A stretch of DNA of 64,000 nucleotides from Taxillus chinensis (lineage: Eukaryota > Streptophyta > Magnoliopsida > Santalales > Loranthaceae), in NCBI GenBank assembly GCA_023512835.1, contig CM042091.1:17625506-17689505 (forward strand). The letters run 5' to 3'. Every line of letters starts with the position of its first letter. The first letter of the stretch is position 1. Shown in pieces: positions 24,401 through 30,433 of this stretch. The position numbers were made by a program, and so were the translations under genes. Below the pieces are notes generated by a model, which saw nothing but the letters and a program-made list of their open reading frames with translations, searched no databases and was not told where the DNA came from.

Positions 24401-27400
24401 AGATTAATGATTGATTTATTCTACCTTTTCATTGCAATAGCAAGGTAATAAAGAGATAATTGATTATATATTCTTTATTTTTACTTAACTCTTGTTTGGA
24501 TGACTTTTTGTAGAAAGATCACATTCCAAACTACCTAGAAACAAAAACTACTACCCTTTAATATGGTAATCTTAAACCCACACCACATTCCCCATTTCAG
24601 AAATGTAATATTCCAGGTTGTGTCATATTTAAGGCCCAAATTAAATGTTGCATTGTAACATGCCAAAGCACTTTGCAAGTTCATTCCATAGACAACTACT
24701 CCAAAAAACCTGTCCAATCTTATTCTCATAACATATAACACAAGTTTTTAAGGAAACAAACTTCATAAGATATTACATAACTTAAACATCAAAAATTAAA
24801 AGAAGTAGCAAATCTTTCTCACCAAAATAAGATCCTGAACTGTTTCAAATGCACTATCGCCAACAAGGTCCAATAGATCCCCAGCGATCTGAACACAATC
24901 CAAGTAAAAAGAAAAGTGAAATTTTAGAAAGCACTAAGAACTTAACTTCCATGACACTGAGCCATCACAGTGATACTGTCAAAATGATAAAATACACAAT
25001 ACCTCTTCACCTGGTTTATCAGAATTAAGAACCCTGCAAATGGCCATTGCAAGTTCATCTGGACACAACTGTGATTTACTTTCAGTCACTACATGACCAC
25101 AGGTGTCTCTCAACCATCCCAAATTGAAGCTTTTGCATATAACAACAGGATCAAAGTTTGTGGTGTCCATATGGTCTTTCCATCCTACATCAGATGTAGT
25201 GGAAACTACACAACCGTCCTTATAACATTCTTCGTCAGCAAGAGGCATGTCTACAAGAAACCGAGCTGGTACTTTAAACAAAAGATCAGCACCAAATTCC
25301 ACTTTCTCATCATTACCACCATCTTCAAAAATGGGGGAATCCTTAAAATTGCTAGACTGAATGGTAAATAGCTTTCGTGTAAGAGTTGCAACTCTAAATA
25401 GATTCGCATCTGAAACAACATAACCAAAAAGTCTTTGCAATTCTAACCTGCATTACAGTAACAACACTAATTTACATCACAAACATAGTTGCCAAAGCAT
25501 CCAAGCAATGAAATATAAGGAATAAGTAACTATATAAATAAGTATATATCTATTGTGAAGCCAAGAAACTAAGGAATACCATAAAACAGAAGGAAAGATC
25601 AAAGAAATTTCAGTCATCGTCTATCTATCCAATACTACCGAGACTAACAAAGAGTCATGCTGAGAAGGAAAAAGCAACCATTGTAGGGAAGAGAATCATT
25701 GTTGTCACCTCACCTGCCACTATCAGAAAGCAAGGTATTACCACAAGGAAAGTAGGAAAAACCAAAGAAATTTTGGTCATCATCTATCAGACCCGGCCGA
25801 GGCTGAATGAGAGCCATGCCAAGAAGCAAGAGCAAAAACTATCACCAAGGGAGGAGAGTCGTCATTGTCGCCTCACTTGCAGCCATCAACACAAGGTTTT
25901 TCTGTGAGATTTCTAAACTAGCTGACAACAAGGTTGTTGCCAACACTACGAAGGGAGAGCAGTTGTTTTCACTAAGGGAGGAGAGTTGTTCTCATTGTCA
26001 CCATCGTTATCACAGTCATCCTTGTCGTCCCTAGCTGTCGTTGACTCATCAAAACATAGGGTTTTTTACAAGAGTTGTGCAACAAGATAACATAACAAAA
26101 GAGATGGGATAAGGGACTGATCTTGCGCAAGTAGGTGCTTGACTTTTCATCCTTTGAATTATGTTTTTTTATTTCAACACATGCAAAATGACATCATTTG
26201 CATGGGGTATTTGATTTTAAAAAGAAAAAAGAAAAACAAATAGGCTTGGAAATTATCCTCTGGCATCACTTCAGGCAGACGTTTTGGCTTGGAATGGTTT
26301 ACAGGCGCAAGGTAGGCCTAAATGGCTGCTGCAAACGATCCCTTTGCTTGTCTCTCAGGTCTTTGGAGGAAGTGCAATAAGAGTATTTAAGGGTCAAGTT
26401 AGTGGCATCCAAAGAATGGAAGGGTAGAGGGGGCCATTGTTACTGTATGTTGCTTCTTGTTGTGATATCAAGGGTAATTATGAGTGTTTCAATGCCTTAA
26501 ATATTTGTCCATTGTTGTGATTTTTGCCACCTCTTTGGTTCCTTAAATAGCAATTTTTCTTGATCAGGAAAAAGAGCCTATATGATACAAATATCTTCAA
26601 ACAAATTGCATAATCATGCATGAAACAAATTTATCAAGGCTTTGATTGCTTTCTTGAGAAAGTATATCCCAGTGTAGATTATAAAGAAACCCAAAATACA
26701 TTTTGTAGATATTAATGATGACAAGAGGTCAACTTTTGGTATGATTAGATTTAGCTCCCACTATTGATTATGACAATGCCATTTTCAGAACAGAACATTA
26801 ATTAAAACTTCCCTATACAAAACAATTTTTAGTAATAGCAAACAAAAAAAAATATTATATGCTAGCCAGCAGCACAAGTAATGCAGGTCAATTGGTCTTT
26901 TTTAATTGATAGAGAACACAAAATATGAGAAGCGGTTTGGTGAAAAACCAAAACAGTTTCGAAAGGTAATTATTGGAAATATAAAGACATACAGCTCTTT
27001 TTGGGTGTGTGTTTATCCCAATAAAGGATCAACAACACAAATTTAAATGCTTACTTCTTCTCTGCAATTCTCCTATCTTGATCATTCTCCAAATCAAGCC
27101 CACCAAAAAAATTATAGAGAGCCAATGCCACTTCTTGGAACTCTTCAGAGGACACATCATCATTTATCAACTCGATAACAGCAGCAATAAACTCTTTGTA
27201 TGCCTGCCGTACTTCTATTGATGCTTCTTCATGACAAAGGTGACACGAACATATTTCAATCAAAACTTATTTGAGATTAAAATGTCGCAATAATACCAAC
27301 AGTAAAGTTTGATTGCAAACATTTTATAAAGTCAGAACCCACTGATATCATTTTCTGGGTATCATAAAAAAGCAGGAACATATGTCAAAAATAGAAATGA

Positions 27401-27848
27401 AACAGTAAAAACATTGAAGACCATTTTCCCACATTCTTCAAGTTTTCAGGATAGGTAATGAAATAATAGTTAAAAGATGATCCATGTAAGATAAGCTTGC
27501 TTTAAAAAGCTGGAATGCTGAGCACAGACACACAGATGCAAATGACGGTGCTATAGTGGAATGATTACCTTCGTCCCACCGATGAACTATTTTCCGGGCA
27601 AGCGCGGACTCTTGTAGAGAATTCGAGGCACTAAACCGAACAACGTAAGACAGAGCACGAACATTTGAGTCTCAGAAACATCATAAATCACAAAACCGAC
27701 AAAAAAGAAACAGCGCGAATGAGTGACGTTGACAGGATTACCTGCGAGGGTTGCGATTTTGGAGAATCGACTTGCGTTGAAGATAAGCGCGATCAACATC
27801 GAACGGGCTCCTTAGAGAATTGGCGAGGCGAGGAAGCTGAACCAACAT
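3254..27848 (-). CDS. ASCC3: ASCC3/Slh1-type DExH RNA helicase (plant DExH14 orthologue), N-terminal half, 22 exons
   Basis: This is a Ski2-like DExH-box RNA helicase with the Brr2/ASCC3 architecture. Family members carry two helicase cassettes, each followed by a Sec63 unit. Human ASCC3 and yeast Slh1 unwind nucleic acid and help split stalled ribosomes (RQT complex); ASCC3 also acts in alkylation repair. The sequence shows 22 exons, joined here by homology and splice sites, encoding about 971 residues. Motif I APTGAGKT is near 461-468, DEVH near 572-575, SAT near 609-611, [13 protein letters not shown] near 770 and [10 protein letters not shown] near 809. The N-terminus MLVQLPRL and the following VRQAYK segment match plant ASCC3-like rather than Brr2 proteins. 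Exon boundaries from exon 5 on are all phase 0. Odd points are two GC-AG introns, a NAGNAG acceptor, HHAAM where HHAGM is usual, and a 10.9-kb intron 7. The second cassette (about 1,100 residues) should lie left of the window. No frame-breaking change is seen, so it looks functional. Confidence 0.93.
3595..3744 (-). CDS. ASCC3: Exon 21 of ASCC3-like helicase (winged helix)
   Basis: A 150-nt, phase 0 exon encoding [18 protein letters not shown], the [13 protein letters not shown] segment and [11 protein letters not shown]. These form the winged-helix part after the RecA domains. The acceptor is TGCAG and the donor GAG|GTCTAG. Confidence 0.92.
3745..4838 (-). other. Intron 20 (no internal gene)
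   Basis: AT-rich intron. It contains an (AAAT)n run at about 4109-4140. No transposon or gene similarity was recognised. Confidence 0.6.
4839..4961 (-). CDS. ASCC3: Exon 20 of ASCC3-like helicase (motif VI)
   Basis: A 123-nt, phase 0 exon with [11 protein letters not shown], whose arginines contact ATP, then [19 protein letters not shown] and QLPIESQ. The acceptor is GTTAG and the donor CAG|GTGAAA. Confidence 0.92.
5081..5146 (-). CDS. ASCC3: Exon 19 of ASCC3-like helicase
   Basis: A 66-nt, phase 0 exon encoding [20 protein letters not shown] and MQ, the lead-in to motif VI. The acceptor is CCTAG and the donor CAG|GTAAAA. Confidence 0.92.
5434..5499 (-). CDS. ASCC3: Exon 18 of ASCC3-like helicase (motif V)
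   Basis: A 66-nt, phase 0 exon encoding [20 protein letters not shown], motif V of Ski2-like helicases. The acceptor is TTCAG and the donor AAA|GTATGT. Confidence 0.92.
5500..6262 (-). other. Intron 17 (no internal gene)
   Basis: AT-rich intron between motif V and the HHAAM exon. No repeat or coding similarity was recognised. Confidence 0.55.
6263..6394 (-). CDS. ASCC3: Exon 17 of ASCC3-like helicase
   Basis: A 132-nt, phase 0 exon encoding [26 protein letters not shown] and [11 protein letters not shown]. The family normally has HHAGM; here a GCA codon gives HHAAM. The donor is AAG|GTAGGA. Confidence 0.9.
6500..6574 (-). CDS. ASCC3: Exon 16 of ASCC3-like helicase (GC donor)
   Basis: A 75-nt, phase 0 exon encoding the [16 protein letters not shown] segment. 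It is followed by AAG|GCAAGG, a GC donor. The next exon starts [10 protein letters not shown], as the family alignment requires, and no in-frame GT donor is near. Confidence 0.88.
6575..7553 (-). other. Intron 15 (no internal gene)
   Basis: A 979-nt AT-rich intron. A segment at about 7000-7200 has higher GC and may be an old insertion, but I could not classify it. Confidence 0.5.
7554..7637 (-). CDS. ASCC3: Exon 15 of ASCC3-like helicase (motif IV)
   Basis: An 84-nt, phase 0 exon with [19 protein letters not shown], motif IV of the RecA2 domain. The acceptor is TCCAG and the donor CTG|GTAACC. Confidence 0.92.
7715..7867 (-). CDS. ASCC3: Exon 14 of ASCC3-like helicase
   Basis: A 153-nt, phase 0 exon. 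It encodes VAQFLRVN, the [18 protein letters not shown] block between RecA1 and RecA2, and [10 protein letters not shown]. The acceptor is TTCAG and the donor AAG|GTCTGT. Confidence 0.92.
7868..8504 (-). other. Intron 13 (no internal gene)
   Basis: An AT-rich intron of 637 nt with no recognised insert. Confidence 0.55.
8505..8570 (-). CDS. ASCC3: Exon 13 of ASCC3-like helicase (motif III)
   Basis: A 66-nt, phase 0 exon encoding [20 protein letters not shown], with SAT as motif III, which couples ATP hydrolysis to unwinding. The acceptor is GACAG and the donor GAG|GTTTTT. Confidence 0.92.
8571..10105 (-). other. Intron 12, GC-AG, with unclassified repeat-like sequence
   Basis: A 1,535-nt intron with a GC donor at 10105-10104. 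The + strand at about 9421-9450 reads CCCAATAACTTGGGGTCAGC, which resembles the conserved tail of plant SINE-like repeats. The rest gives no clear match, so no SINE is called. Confidence 0.5.
10106..10267 (-). CDS. ASCC3: Exon 12 of ASCC3-like helicase (DEVH box; GC donor)
   Basis: A 162-nt, phase 0 exon carrying [20 protein letters not shown] and motif [16 protein letters not shown]. The conserved TLRQ end is followed by CAG|GCAAGG, so the intron needs a GC donor. The nearest GT, five bases on, would shift the frame. Confidence 0.9.
10353..10469 (-). CDS. ASCC3: Exon 11 of ASCC3-like helicase (motifs Ia/Ib)
   Basis: A 117-nt, phase 0 exon. It completes motif Ia (ALAAEVT) and carries the [14 protein letters not shown] segment used for nucleic-acid contact. 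The acceptor is TTGTAG and the donor CAG|GTTCTG. Confidence 0.9.
10542..10613 (-). CDS. ASCC3: Exon 10 of ASCC3-like helicase
   Basis: A 72-nt, phase 0 exon encoding [20 protein letters not shown] and the start of motif Ia (APMK), which is completed by exon 11. The donor is AAG|GTAAAG. Confidence 0.9.
10913..10972 (-). CDS. ASCC3: Exon 9 of ASCC3-like helicase (motif I)
   Basis: A 60-nt, phase 0 exon carrying the P-loop [10 protein letters not shown], which binds ATP phosphates, followed by IAMIAVLHE. The acceptor is CGCAG and the donor GAG|GTGTGC. Confidence 0.92.
11058..11174 (-). CDS. ASCC3: Exon 8 of ASCC3-like helicase (Q-motif region)
   Basis: A 117-nt, phase 0 exon. It encodes [20 protein letters not shown], the core-entry segment with the conserved RIQSRIF helix. 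The acceptor is CTACAG and the donor CTG|GTGAGT. It joins exon 7 in frame across the giant intron. Confidence 0.9.
12440..12626 (-). repeat. Possible copia LTR (left copy) with adjacent polypurine tract
   Basis: The segment resembles 21015-21190 over most of its length, sharing a GATTGCATATAT-like core and an ATATATGAGAATAAT-like stretch. Its right end reads ATATCTTAACA. On the minus strand this is TGTTAAGATAT, directly preceded by TTAAGGGAGGG (12627-12640), a plausible polypurine tract. That suggests the 3' LTR of a minus-strand copia element. Confidence 0.45.
12801..14135 (-). mobile_element. 5'-truncated L1-type LINE, 3' end of ORF2
   Basis: On the minus strand the reverse-transcriptase tail and the RNase-binding zinc region of plant L1 ORF2 can be read from about 14135 down to a stop at 12910. 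An approximately 100-nt 3' UTR and a poly-A tail follow (poly-T on the + strand, 12801-12810). The upstream part has frame changes. It shows the usual target-primed 5' truncation. I could not identify a convincing target duplication. It lies in intron 7, in the same direction as the gene. Confidence 0.85.
12910..13833 (-). pseudogene. LINE ORF2 C-terminal fragment (zf-RVT domain)
   Basis: The open stretch encodes 307 residues with the typical LINE C-terminus: [20 protein letters not shown], then [10 protein letters not shown], then the zinc-binding [18 protein letters not shown] with its C-x2-C and H-x4-C spacing, and [10 protein letters not shown] near the end. Upstream fragments in other frames ([19 protein letters not shown] near 13870-13910) show at least one frameshift. 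RT catalytic motifs are missing, so it cannot retrotranspose alone. Confidence 0.85.
14248..14465. mobile_element. MITE-like foldback element
   Basis: The left arm (from about 14250, GGTATATTTGGTTAGAGT) and the right arm (to about 14462) are imperfect inverted repeats of about 60 nt. The right arm read on the minus strand starts GCATGTTTGGTTGTAGTG. The element is AT-rich with no coding capacity. The target duplication is unclear. Confidence 0.55.
14620..15039 (+). repeat. 5' LTR of the chromovirus
   Basis: 420 bp, TG...CA. A TATA box TATAAAAA is at 14867-14874. It is 97.9 % identical to the 3' copy by direct reading. Confidence 0.95.
14867..14874 (+). promoter_or_regulatory. TATA box in the 5' LTR
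   Basis: TATAAAAA lies 173 nt before the LTR end and is preserved in the 3' LTR at the equivalent site. It is the likely core promoter for the genomic RNA. Confidence 0.7.
15043..15054 (+). promoter_or_regulatory. Primer binding site, initiator tRNA-Met type
   Basis: TGGTATCAAAGC starts three bases after the 5' LTR. It differs from the common TGGTATCAGAGC by one base. Confidence 0.85.
15070..16716 (+). pseudogene. Chromovirus gag (interrupted)
   Basis: The likely start is ATG 15070, after the PBS; an upstream in-frame ATG at 14899 lies inside the LTR. The N-terminus is a coiled-coil-like acidic and basic stretch. A Gly/Arg-rich low-complexity segment (about 15300-15990) precedes the capsid-type Gag domain ([15 protein letters not shown] around 16090; [11 protein letters not shown] around 16190). 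A TAG at 16339-16341 and a TGA at 16714-16716 interrupt the same frame. The second falls in the CCHC zinc knuckle, whose later Cys and His residues follow directly. Gag would package the RNA; this copy cannot make the full protein. Confidence 0.85.
16717..17205 (+). pseudogene. Chromovirus protease region
   Basis: The frame carries the rest of the zinc knuckle and then an aspartic protease with the DSG catalytic triad at 16948-16956 ([12 protein letters not shown]). It ends at a TAG (17203-17205) followed by a frameshift before 17280. The protease normally cuts the polyprotein. Confidence 0.85.
17280..18672 (+). pseudogene. Chromovirus reverse transcriptase and RNase H
   Basis: The RT entry (17280-17580) is in one frame. 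The main RT-RNase H frame starts near 17591, after small indels around 17550-17590. RT shows [24 protein letters not shown] and the catalytic FFDD (Asp codons 17951-17956). RNase H shows ETDASG, YERELMA and [11 protein letters not shown]. The frame is lost again near 18670, at the RNase H/integrase junction. The core RT motifs are intact, but the protein as a whole is broken. Confidence 0.9.
18661..20262 (+). pseudogene. Chromovirus integrase with C-terminal chromodomain
   Basis: The zinc-finger region has [11 protein letters not shown] and CDVCQRHK, but an earlier position usually His is Asn (AAT 18940-18942). The DDE catalytic residues are present (MDFIEG near 19150, VTDRD near 19330, DGQTEVVNR near 19430). 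A TAG at 19381-19383 splits the gene between the second Asp and the Glu. The GPY-type C-terminal domain is at about 19770-19960. A chromodomain ([19 protein letters not shown], about 20089-20145) would bind methylated histone tails and direct insertion. The frame runs through the PPT and ends 52 nt inside the 3' LTR. Confidence 0.9.
20198..20208 (+). promoter_or_regulatory. Polypurine tract
   Basis: GGGAGGGGAG lies directly before the 3' LTR and is the expected plus-strand primer. It also codes for part of the pol C-terminus. Confidence 0.8.
20211..20630 (+). repeat. 3' LTR of the chromovirus
   Basis: 420 bp, same ends as the 5' copy and no length change. It is followed by the target duplication ATTTT. 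Confidence 0.95.
21015..21190 (-). repeat. Possible copia LTR (right copy)
   Basis: It resembles 12440-12626 in the same orientation. The pair may be the two LTRs of an older minus-strand copia element whose interior now holds the LINE and the chromovirus. No PBS was recognised next to it. Confidence 0.4.
21198..21380. mobile_element. MITE-like foldback element in intron 7
   Basis: Inverted repeats of about 60 nt: the left arm has GGTCCACCTTATAACAG, and the right arm read on the minus strand has GGTCTACCTTATAACTGG. Both continue with a TCTRAGTCATTGA stretch. The total is about 180 bp with no coding content. If transcribed it would fold into a hairpin. Confidence 0.7.
22036..22338 (-). CDS. 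ASCC3: Exon 7 of ASCC3-like helicase
   Basis: A 303-nt, phase 0 exon. It encodes a basic stretch ([13 protein letters not shown]), the motif LFDDLIG, and [16 protein letters not shown], which is the conserved linker into the helicase core. The donor CTG|GTATCC opens the 10.86-kb intron 7. Confidence 0.88.
22439..22543 (-). CDS. ASCC3: Exon 6 of ASCC3-like helicase
   Basis: A 105-nt, phase 0 exon. It begins [13 protein letters not shown], a conserved helix of the family, and ends SYGTQ. The acceptor follows a T-rich run (TTTTTTTCAG) and the donor is CAG|GTATCA. Confidence 0.87.
22544..24822 (-). other. Intron 5, AT-rich with one MITE-like element
   Basis: A 2,279-nt intron with very AT-rich stretches (23160-23560) and a short foldback at 23750-23870. 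No gene was recognised. Confidence 0.6.
23750..23870. mobile_element. Short MITE-like foldback
   Basis: The left arm TATTTTGTTAAGCTATTTTC pairs with the right arm TAAAATAGCTAAAACAAACA. The length is about 115 bp. It resembles the terminal TTTGGTT / AACCAAACATG type of the element at 14248. Confidence 0.5.
24823..24888 (-). CDS. ASCC3: Exon 5 of ASCC3-like helicase
   Basis: A 66-nt, phase 0 exon encoding [20 protein letters not shown]. Its acceptor is TTCAG and its donor TTG|GTGAGA. The sequence is typical of the N-terminal region of ASCC3 proteins. Confidence 0.87.
25003..25447 (-). CDS. ASCC3: Exon 4 of ASCC3-like helicase
   Basis: This is the longest exon seen (445 nt). The acceptor TGCAG completes Lys-Leu-Glu-Leu-Gln across the junction. 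The encoded stretch includes [11 protein letters not shown], a conserved PARFLVD motif and an acidic variable segment, then [14 protein letters not shown]. The donor is GAGGAAGAG-like GAAGAG|GTATTG at 25002. It belongs to the non-catalytic N-terminal region. Confidence 0.88.
25448..27054 (-). other. Intron 3 with imperfect tandem duplication
   Basis: A 1,607-nt intron. Positions 25590-25730 and 25745-25890 are diverged copies of one about 150-bp unit, with a third partial copy to about 26010. The rest (26100-27050) is AT-rich with no recognised insert. Confidence 0.6.
27055..27223 (-). CDS. ASCC3: Exon 3 of ASCC3-like helicase (tandem acceptor)
   Basis: It encodes [19 protein letters not shown] and a following acidic stretch ending RRIAEKK. 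The donor AA|GTAAGC lies at 27054-27053. Two AG acceptors three bases apart (NAGNAG) allow a start at 27226 or 27223. The start given keeps the family's spacing between the conserved Trp and the ASxEVRQ motif; the other adds one Glu. Confidence 0.85.
27569..27630 (-). CDS. ASCC3: Exon 2 of ASCC3-like helicase
   Basis: The exon is 62 nt. The acceptor reads GGTTTAG and the donor GAAG|GTAATC. It encodes a segment ending [12 protein letters not shown], the conserved helix before the VRQAYK segment. Phase 2 in and phase 1 out join exactly with its neighbours. Confidence 0.87.
27742..27848 (-). CDS. ASCC3: Exon 1 of ASCC3-like helicase (start codon)
   Basis: The ATG is at 27848-27846 in the context GAAGCCATGTTG, and the protein opens [12 protein letters not shown]. 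This matches the conserved N-terminus of plant orthologues, so the start is well supported. The donor is GTAATC at 27741, after the codon remnant AG (the exon ends in phase 2). It encodes the first 35 residues. Confidence 0.88.
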
Positions 27849-28020
27849 GGCTTCCGTCTCCGATGATTCGAAAACCTAGAATAGCGGACGGGATTGAGGA
27901 AGAACGCAAGAGCAGAGAGAGTGATATGTCTCCCGTGTGCCGGGCCGGATTTATCTTCTGGTTCCTATTCGATTCTTGATTCTTCCGTCGGATGTCACCT
28001 TTCCAGAGCCTGCAAGGGGA
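27849..28020 (-). promoter_or_regulatory. Probable 5' UTR and proximal promoter of the helicase gene
   Basis: The minus strand upstream of the ATG is CT-rich and purine-balanced, as in plant leaders, with no upstream in-frame coding signal. No clear TATA box is seen. At 28016-28079 a CTCCACTATGAGCGG unit is present twice. Confidence 0.4.
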
Positions 28021-29202
28021 AGTTTGACGGTACTAGACTCCACTATGAGCGGGGAAGTTTGACTCCACTATGAGCGGGTGCTGATATGACCGGAATTATT
28101 TAGCGATTTATGTGTTTAAATATGTAAAATTATTAATTACAGGTAGATAGGTAGATAGGTAGATAGATGATGTATTTAAATTGATTTAATGAATTTTGAT
28201 TTAATTTTTATCTTTATTGATTGTTATATTTGTAGAATATGACATGTTTATTTTGGTTTAGGATGAACTTTGGTTTAAAAAAATAAGACTTCAGTTCAAC
28301 AAAATAAGACTTCAGTTCGAGAAAATAGAGATTTCGGTTCGAAAAATAGGATTTCAGTTCGAAAAATAAAGATTTCGGTTCAGAAAATAGATCTTCGGTT
28401 CGGGAAATAAGGACTCCGGTTCAGAAAATAAGGACTTCGATTCAGAAAATAAGATTTTTGTTCGGAAAATAGGTCTTTGGTTCGGGAAAAGTTGTTATTC
28501 CTCGAACCGAATCGTCAAACCAAATTAATCATCCCTTACCTGTGGGTTTTTGCGTTCCGTGAACTGTAGCTATCTCCGGTAGACTGTAATTTCCGACAAA
28601 AACTTCAAACGGCCATAACTTTGCGCACAGTGGTCGGAATTAGGTCAAATTTTTTTTGATTTGTAGGTATCGACAAGAGCTACAACCCAAAAATACCCAT
28701 AAGGGATTTTTCGCTCTCGAATTTTTAAAAAAAGCACTCTATCACTTTCAAAACCTAATTTTAGCAGATTATTGCTTCTAATTTTTAGCAGATTATTACA
28801 ACTTTTTAGAAGATGTTTAATGCATAAAATAGTACTTTAGTTTTTCGTAATACAATTATTTTCTAAATCGAACCGATTTAAATGTTGTTCTGTTTTCCTC
28901 GTTCGGCCGTCTATTTTTTTGACACAACGCGTAATCTTTTTTTGTCATGCTAGATGTCTCGCTGGACTAACACGCTGGACAGACACGTAGATTCGGTTTT
29001 GAATCCGGTAAAATCATCCGACTAAAAATATTTATTCACTATGAGCCATATTTTTTATGTTAATATTTAATTTGTTAAATATAACTTTAATTAAGGCGTA
29101 CTGCAATAGTAATTTATTTATTTTTTAACTAAATTATTTATTTTTTAAATTTATCCTAAATTTCTAATTCAAACCGTAATTCAATTCCCACCCCAAACAC
29201 AG

Positions 29203-29203
<1 letters not shown>
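28021..29203. other. Intergenic stretch upstream of the helicase gene
   Basis: Contains a (GTAGATAG)n microsatellite at 28143-28170, a 22-bp-type minisatellite at 28285-28490, and AT-rich sequence. The segment at 28540-28900 has a repeat-like character but could not be classified. No coding gene was seen. Confidence 0.5.
28285..28490 (+). repeat. Degenerate minisatellite, about 22-bp unit
   Basis: About nine diverged copies of a unit resembling AAATAAGGACTTCGGTTCGG stand head to tail. Confidence 0.75.

Positions 29204-29281
<78 letters not shown>
29204..29281 (+). repeat. (CT)n microsatellite
   Basis: An uninterrupted run of about 39 CT units. It is followed directly by a G-rich stretch (29282-29419) that resumes after the Athila-type element. 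Confidence 0.95.
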
Positions 29282-29284
<3 letters not shown>

Positions 29285-29419
29285 AGGAAGGAGGGAGAGC
29301 GTGGGGCATCGGCGGGCATCAGCAGGCCACGGCGGGGGGAGGGAGTGGGAGGGCGGGCATCGGCGGGAGGGAGGAAAGTGGAGGACGGGCCGCGACTGGA
29401 GAAAGCAAGAGGAGGGCGG

Positions 29420-30430
29420 TGATAACGTGCATTTTATGCCATTATTTTGGTGTTTATTTAGGATGTTTAAGAGCATGATTAGAGACTTATTGCTTCATAT
29501 ATCATATATATTTGCTCTAACCCCTAGGAAGATGCTATTTGCAAATACATGCGTTTTTAAGCTATTTTGGCAGATTTTGGAGCTCACTTTTGACATAGTA
29601 GATGGCCTCAAACAATTAGCGTGCAAGAACAAAAGTTGCTTAGAATGATGTCTTCTACCTACCACAGAAATTTCAGAGCATTTGGAGCTGCACGTGAATT
29701 CACCCATTTCACGTGCAAGCCTATTTTTGCTTCTTAGGCCTCTACAGGATGCAAGGAAGCTTGGGGAGAAGTTTGAGCTGATTTGGAGTTGCACGTGAAT
29801 TCACCATATCACGTGCAAATTGGCGTGTAGAGATATTTTTGGACCGATCCTATCGTTTTTTCATGCTGATCATTTGTTTCTGAAGGCCCATGTCCAAATT
29901 GTGGATGGAAGATAGAGATTTTAATGTTTCGAGTGTTACTTATCAAAACTACGCCGTTTTGATAAATAGGCTAGGGTACACACCTCAAGGCCCATCCAAA
30001 CTCTATAAATAAGAGCTCCACGCCCTCTGCTATGTATCCTAGACCCCCCTACACGTTTTTAGAGAGAGAGAGAGAGAGAGAGGCTCCACGACTTGGAGGT
30101 TGCTCCTTGACCTAGGAGAGCAACCGTCGCGGATTTTGGAAACTTGGGTTGAAGCTTTGCTGTGCACGTGGATTAGAAGAAGATGTTTAGCTTTTCTGCT
30201 ATGGTTTTGCTTGTAATCATGCGTGAGTAGTTCTTATAATCTAGGGGAGCAATGTAGCCCCCTTGTTGCTTTGCTGTGTTTATGAATATTGGGTTTGGAT
30301 GATTGAGTTTTGCATGTTTTATGAATCTGTTCTTAATTTCTATCTTTGGATGTACACCTTGGTATTCTTAGCCCTAGTCTGGGGCGGATTCAGATTCATA
30401 ACTTATTTGTAATTGGTGTGATCATTATCC
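29420..30430 (+). repeat. 5' LTR of Athila-type element (3' end deleted)
   Basis: It matches 37270-38294, then stops abruptly. It carries four G-boxes CACGTG at 29691, 29710, 29792 and 29810, a TATA box at 30004-30011, a GA tract at 30061-30082 and a fifth G-box at 30165. Confidence 0.88.
30004..30011 (+). promoter_or_regulatory. TATA box of the Athila-type LTR
   Basis: TATAAATA in the context CTCTATAAATAAG. It is conserved in the 3' LTR (37854) and in the related solo LTR (43764). Confidence 0.7.
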
Positions 30431-30433
30431 TAC

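Noticed and set aside
27665..27979. 104-codon plus-strand frame over exon 1
   Set aside because: A shadow of the helicase exon 1 and its leader on the other strand.
29156..29476. Open frame with an Arg-Glu repeat on the minus strand, and similar ones at 47294, 49766 and 49809
   Set aside because: They are translations of CT/GA microsatellites, with no other coding signal.
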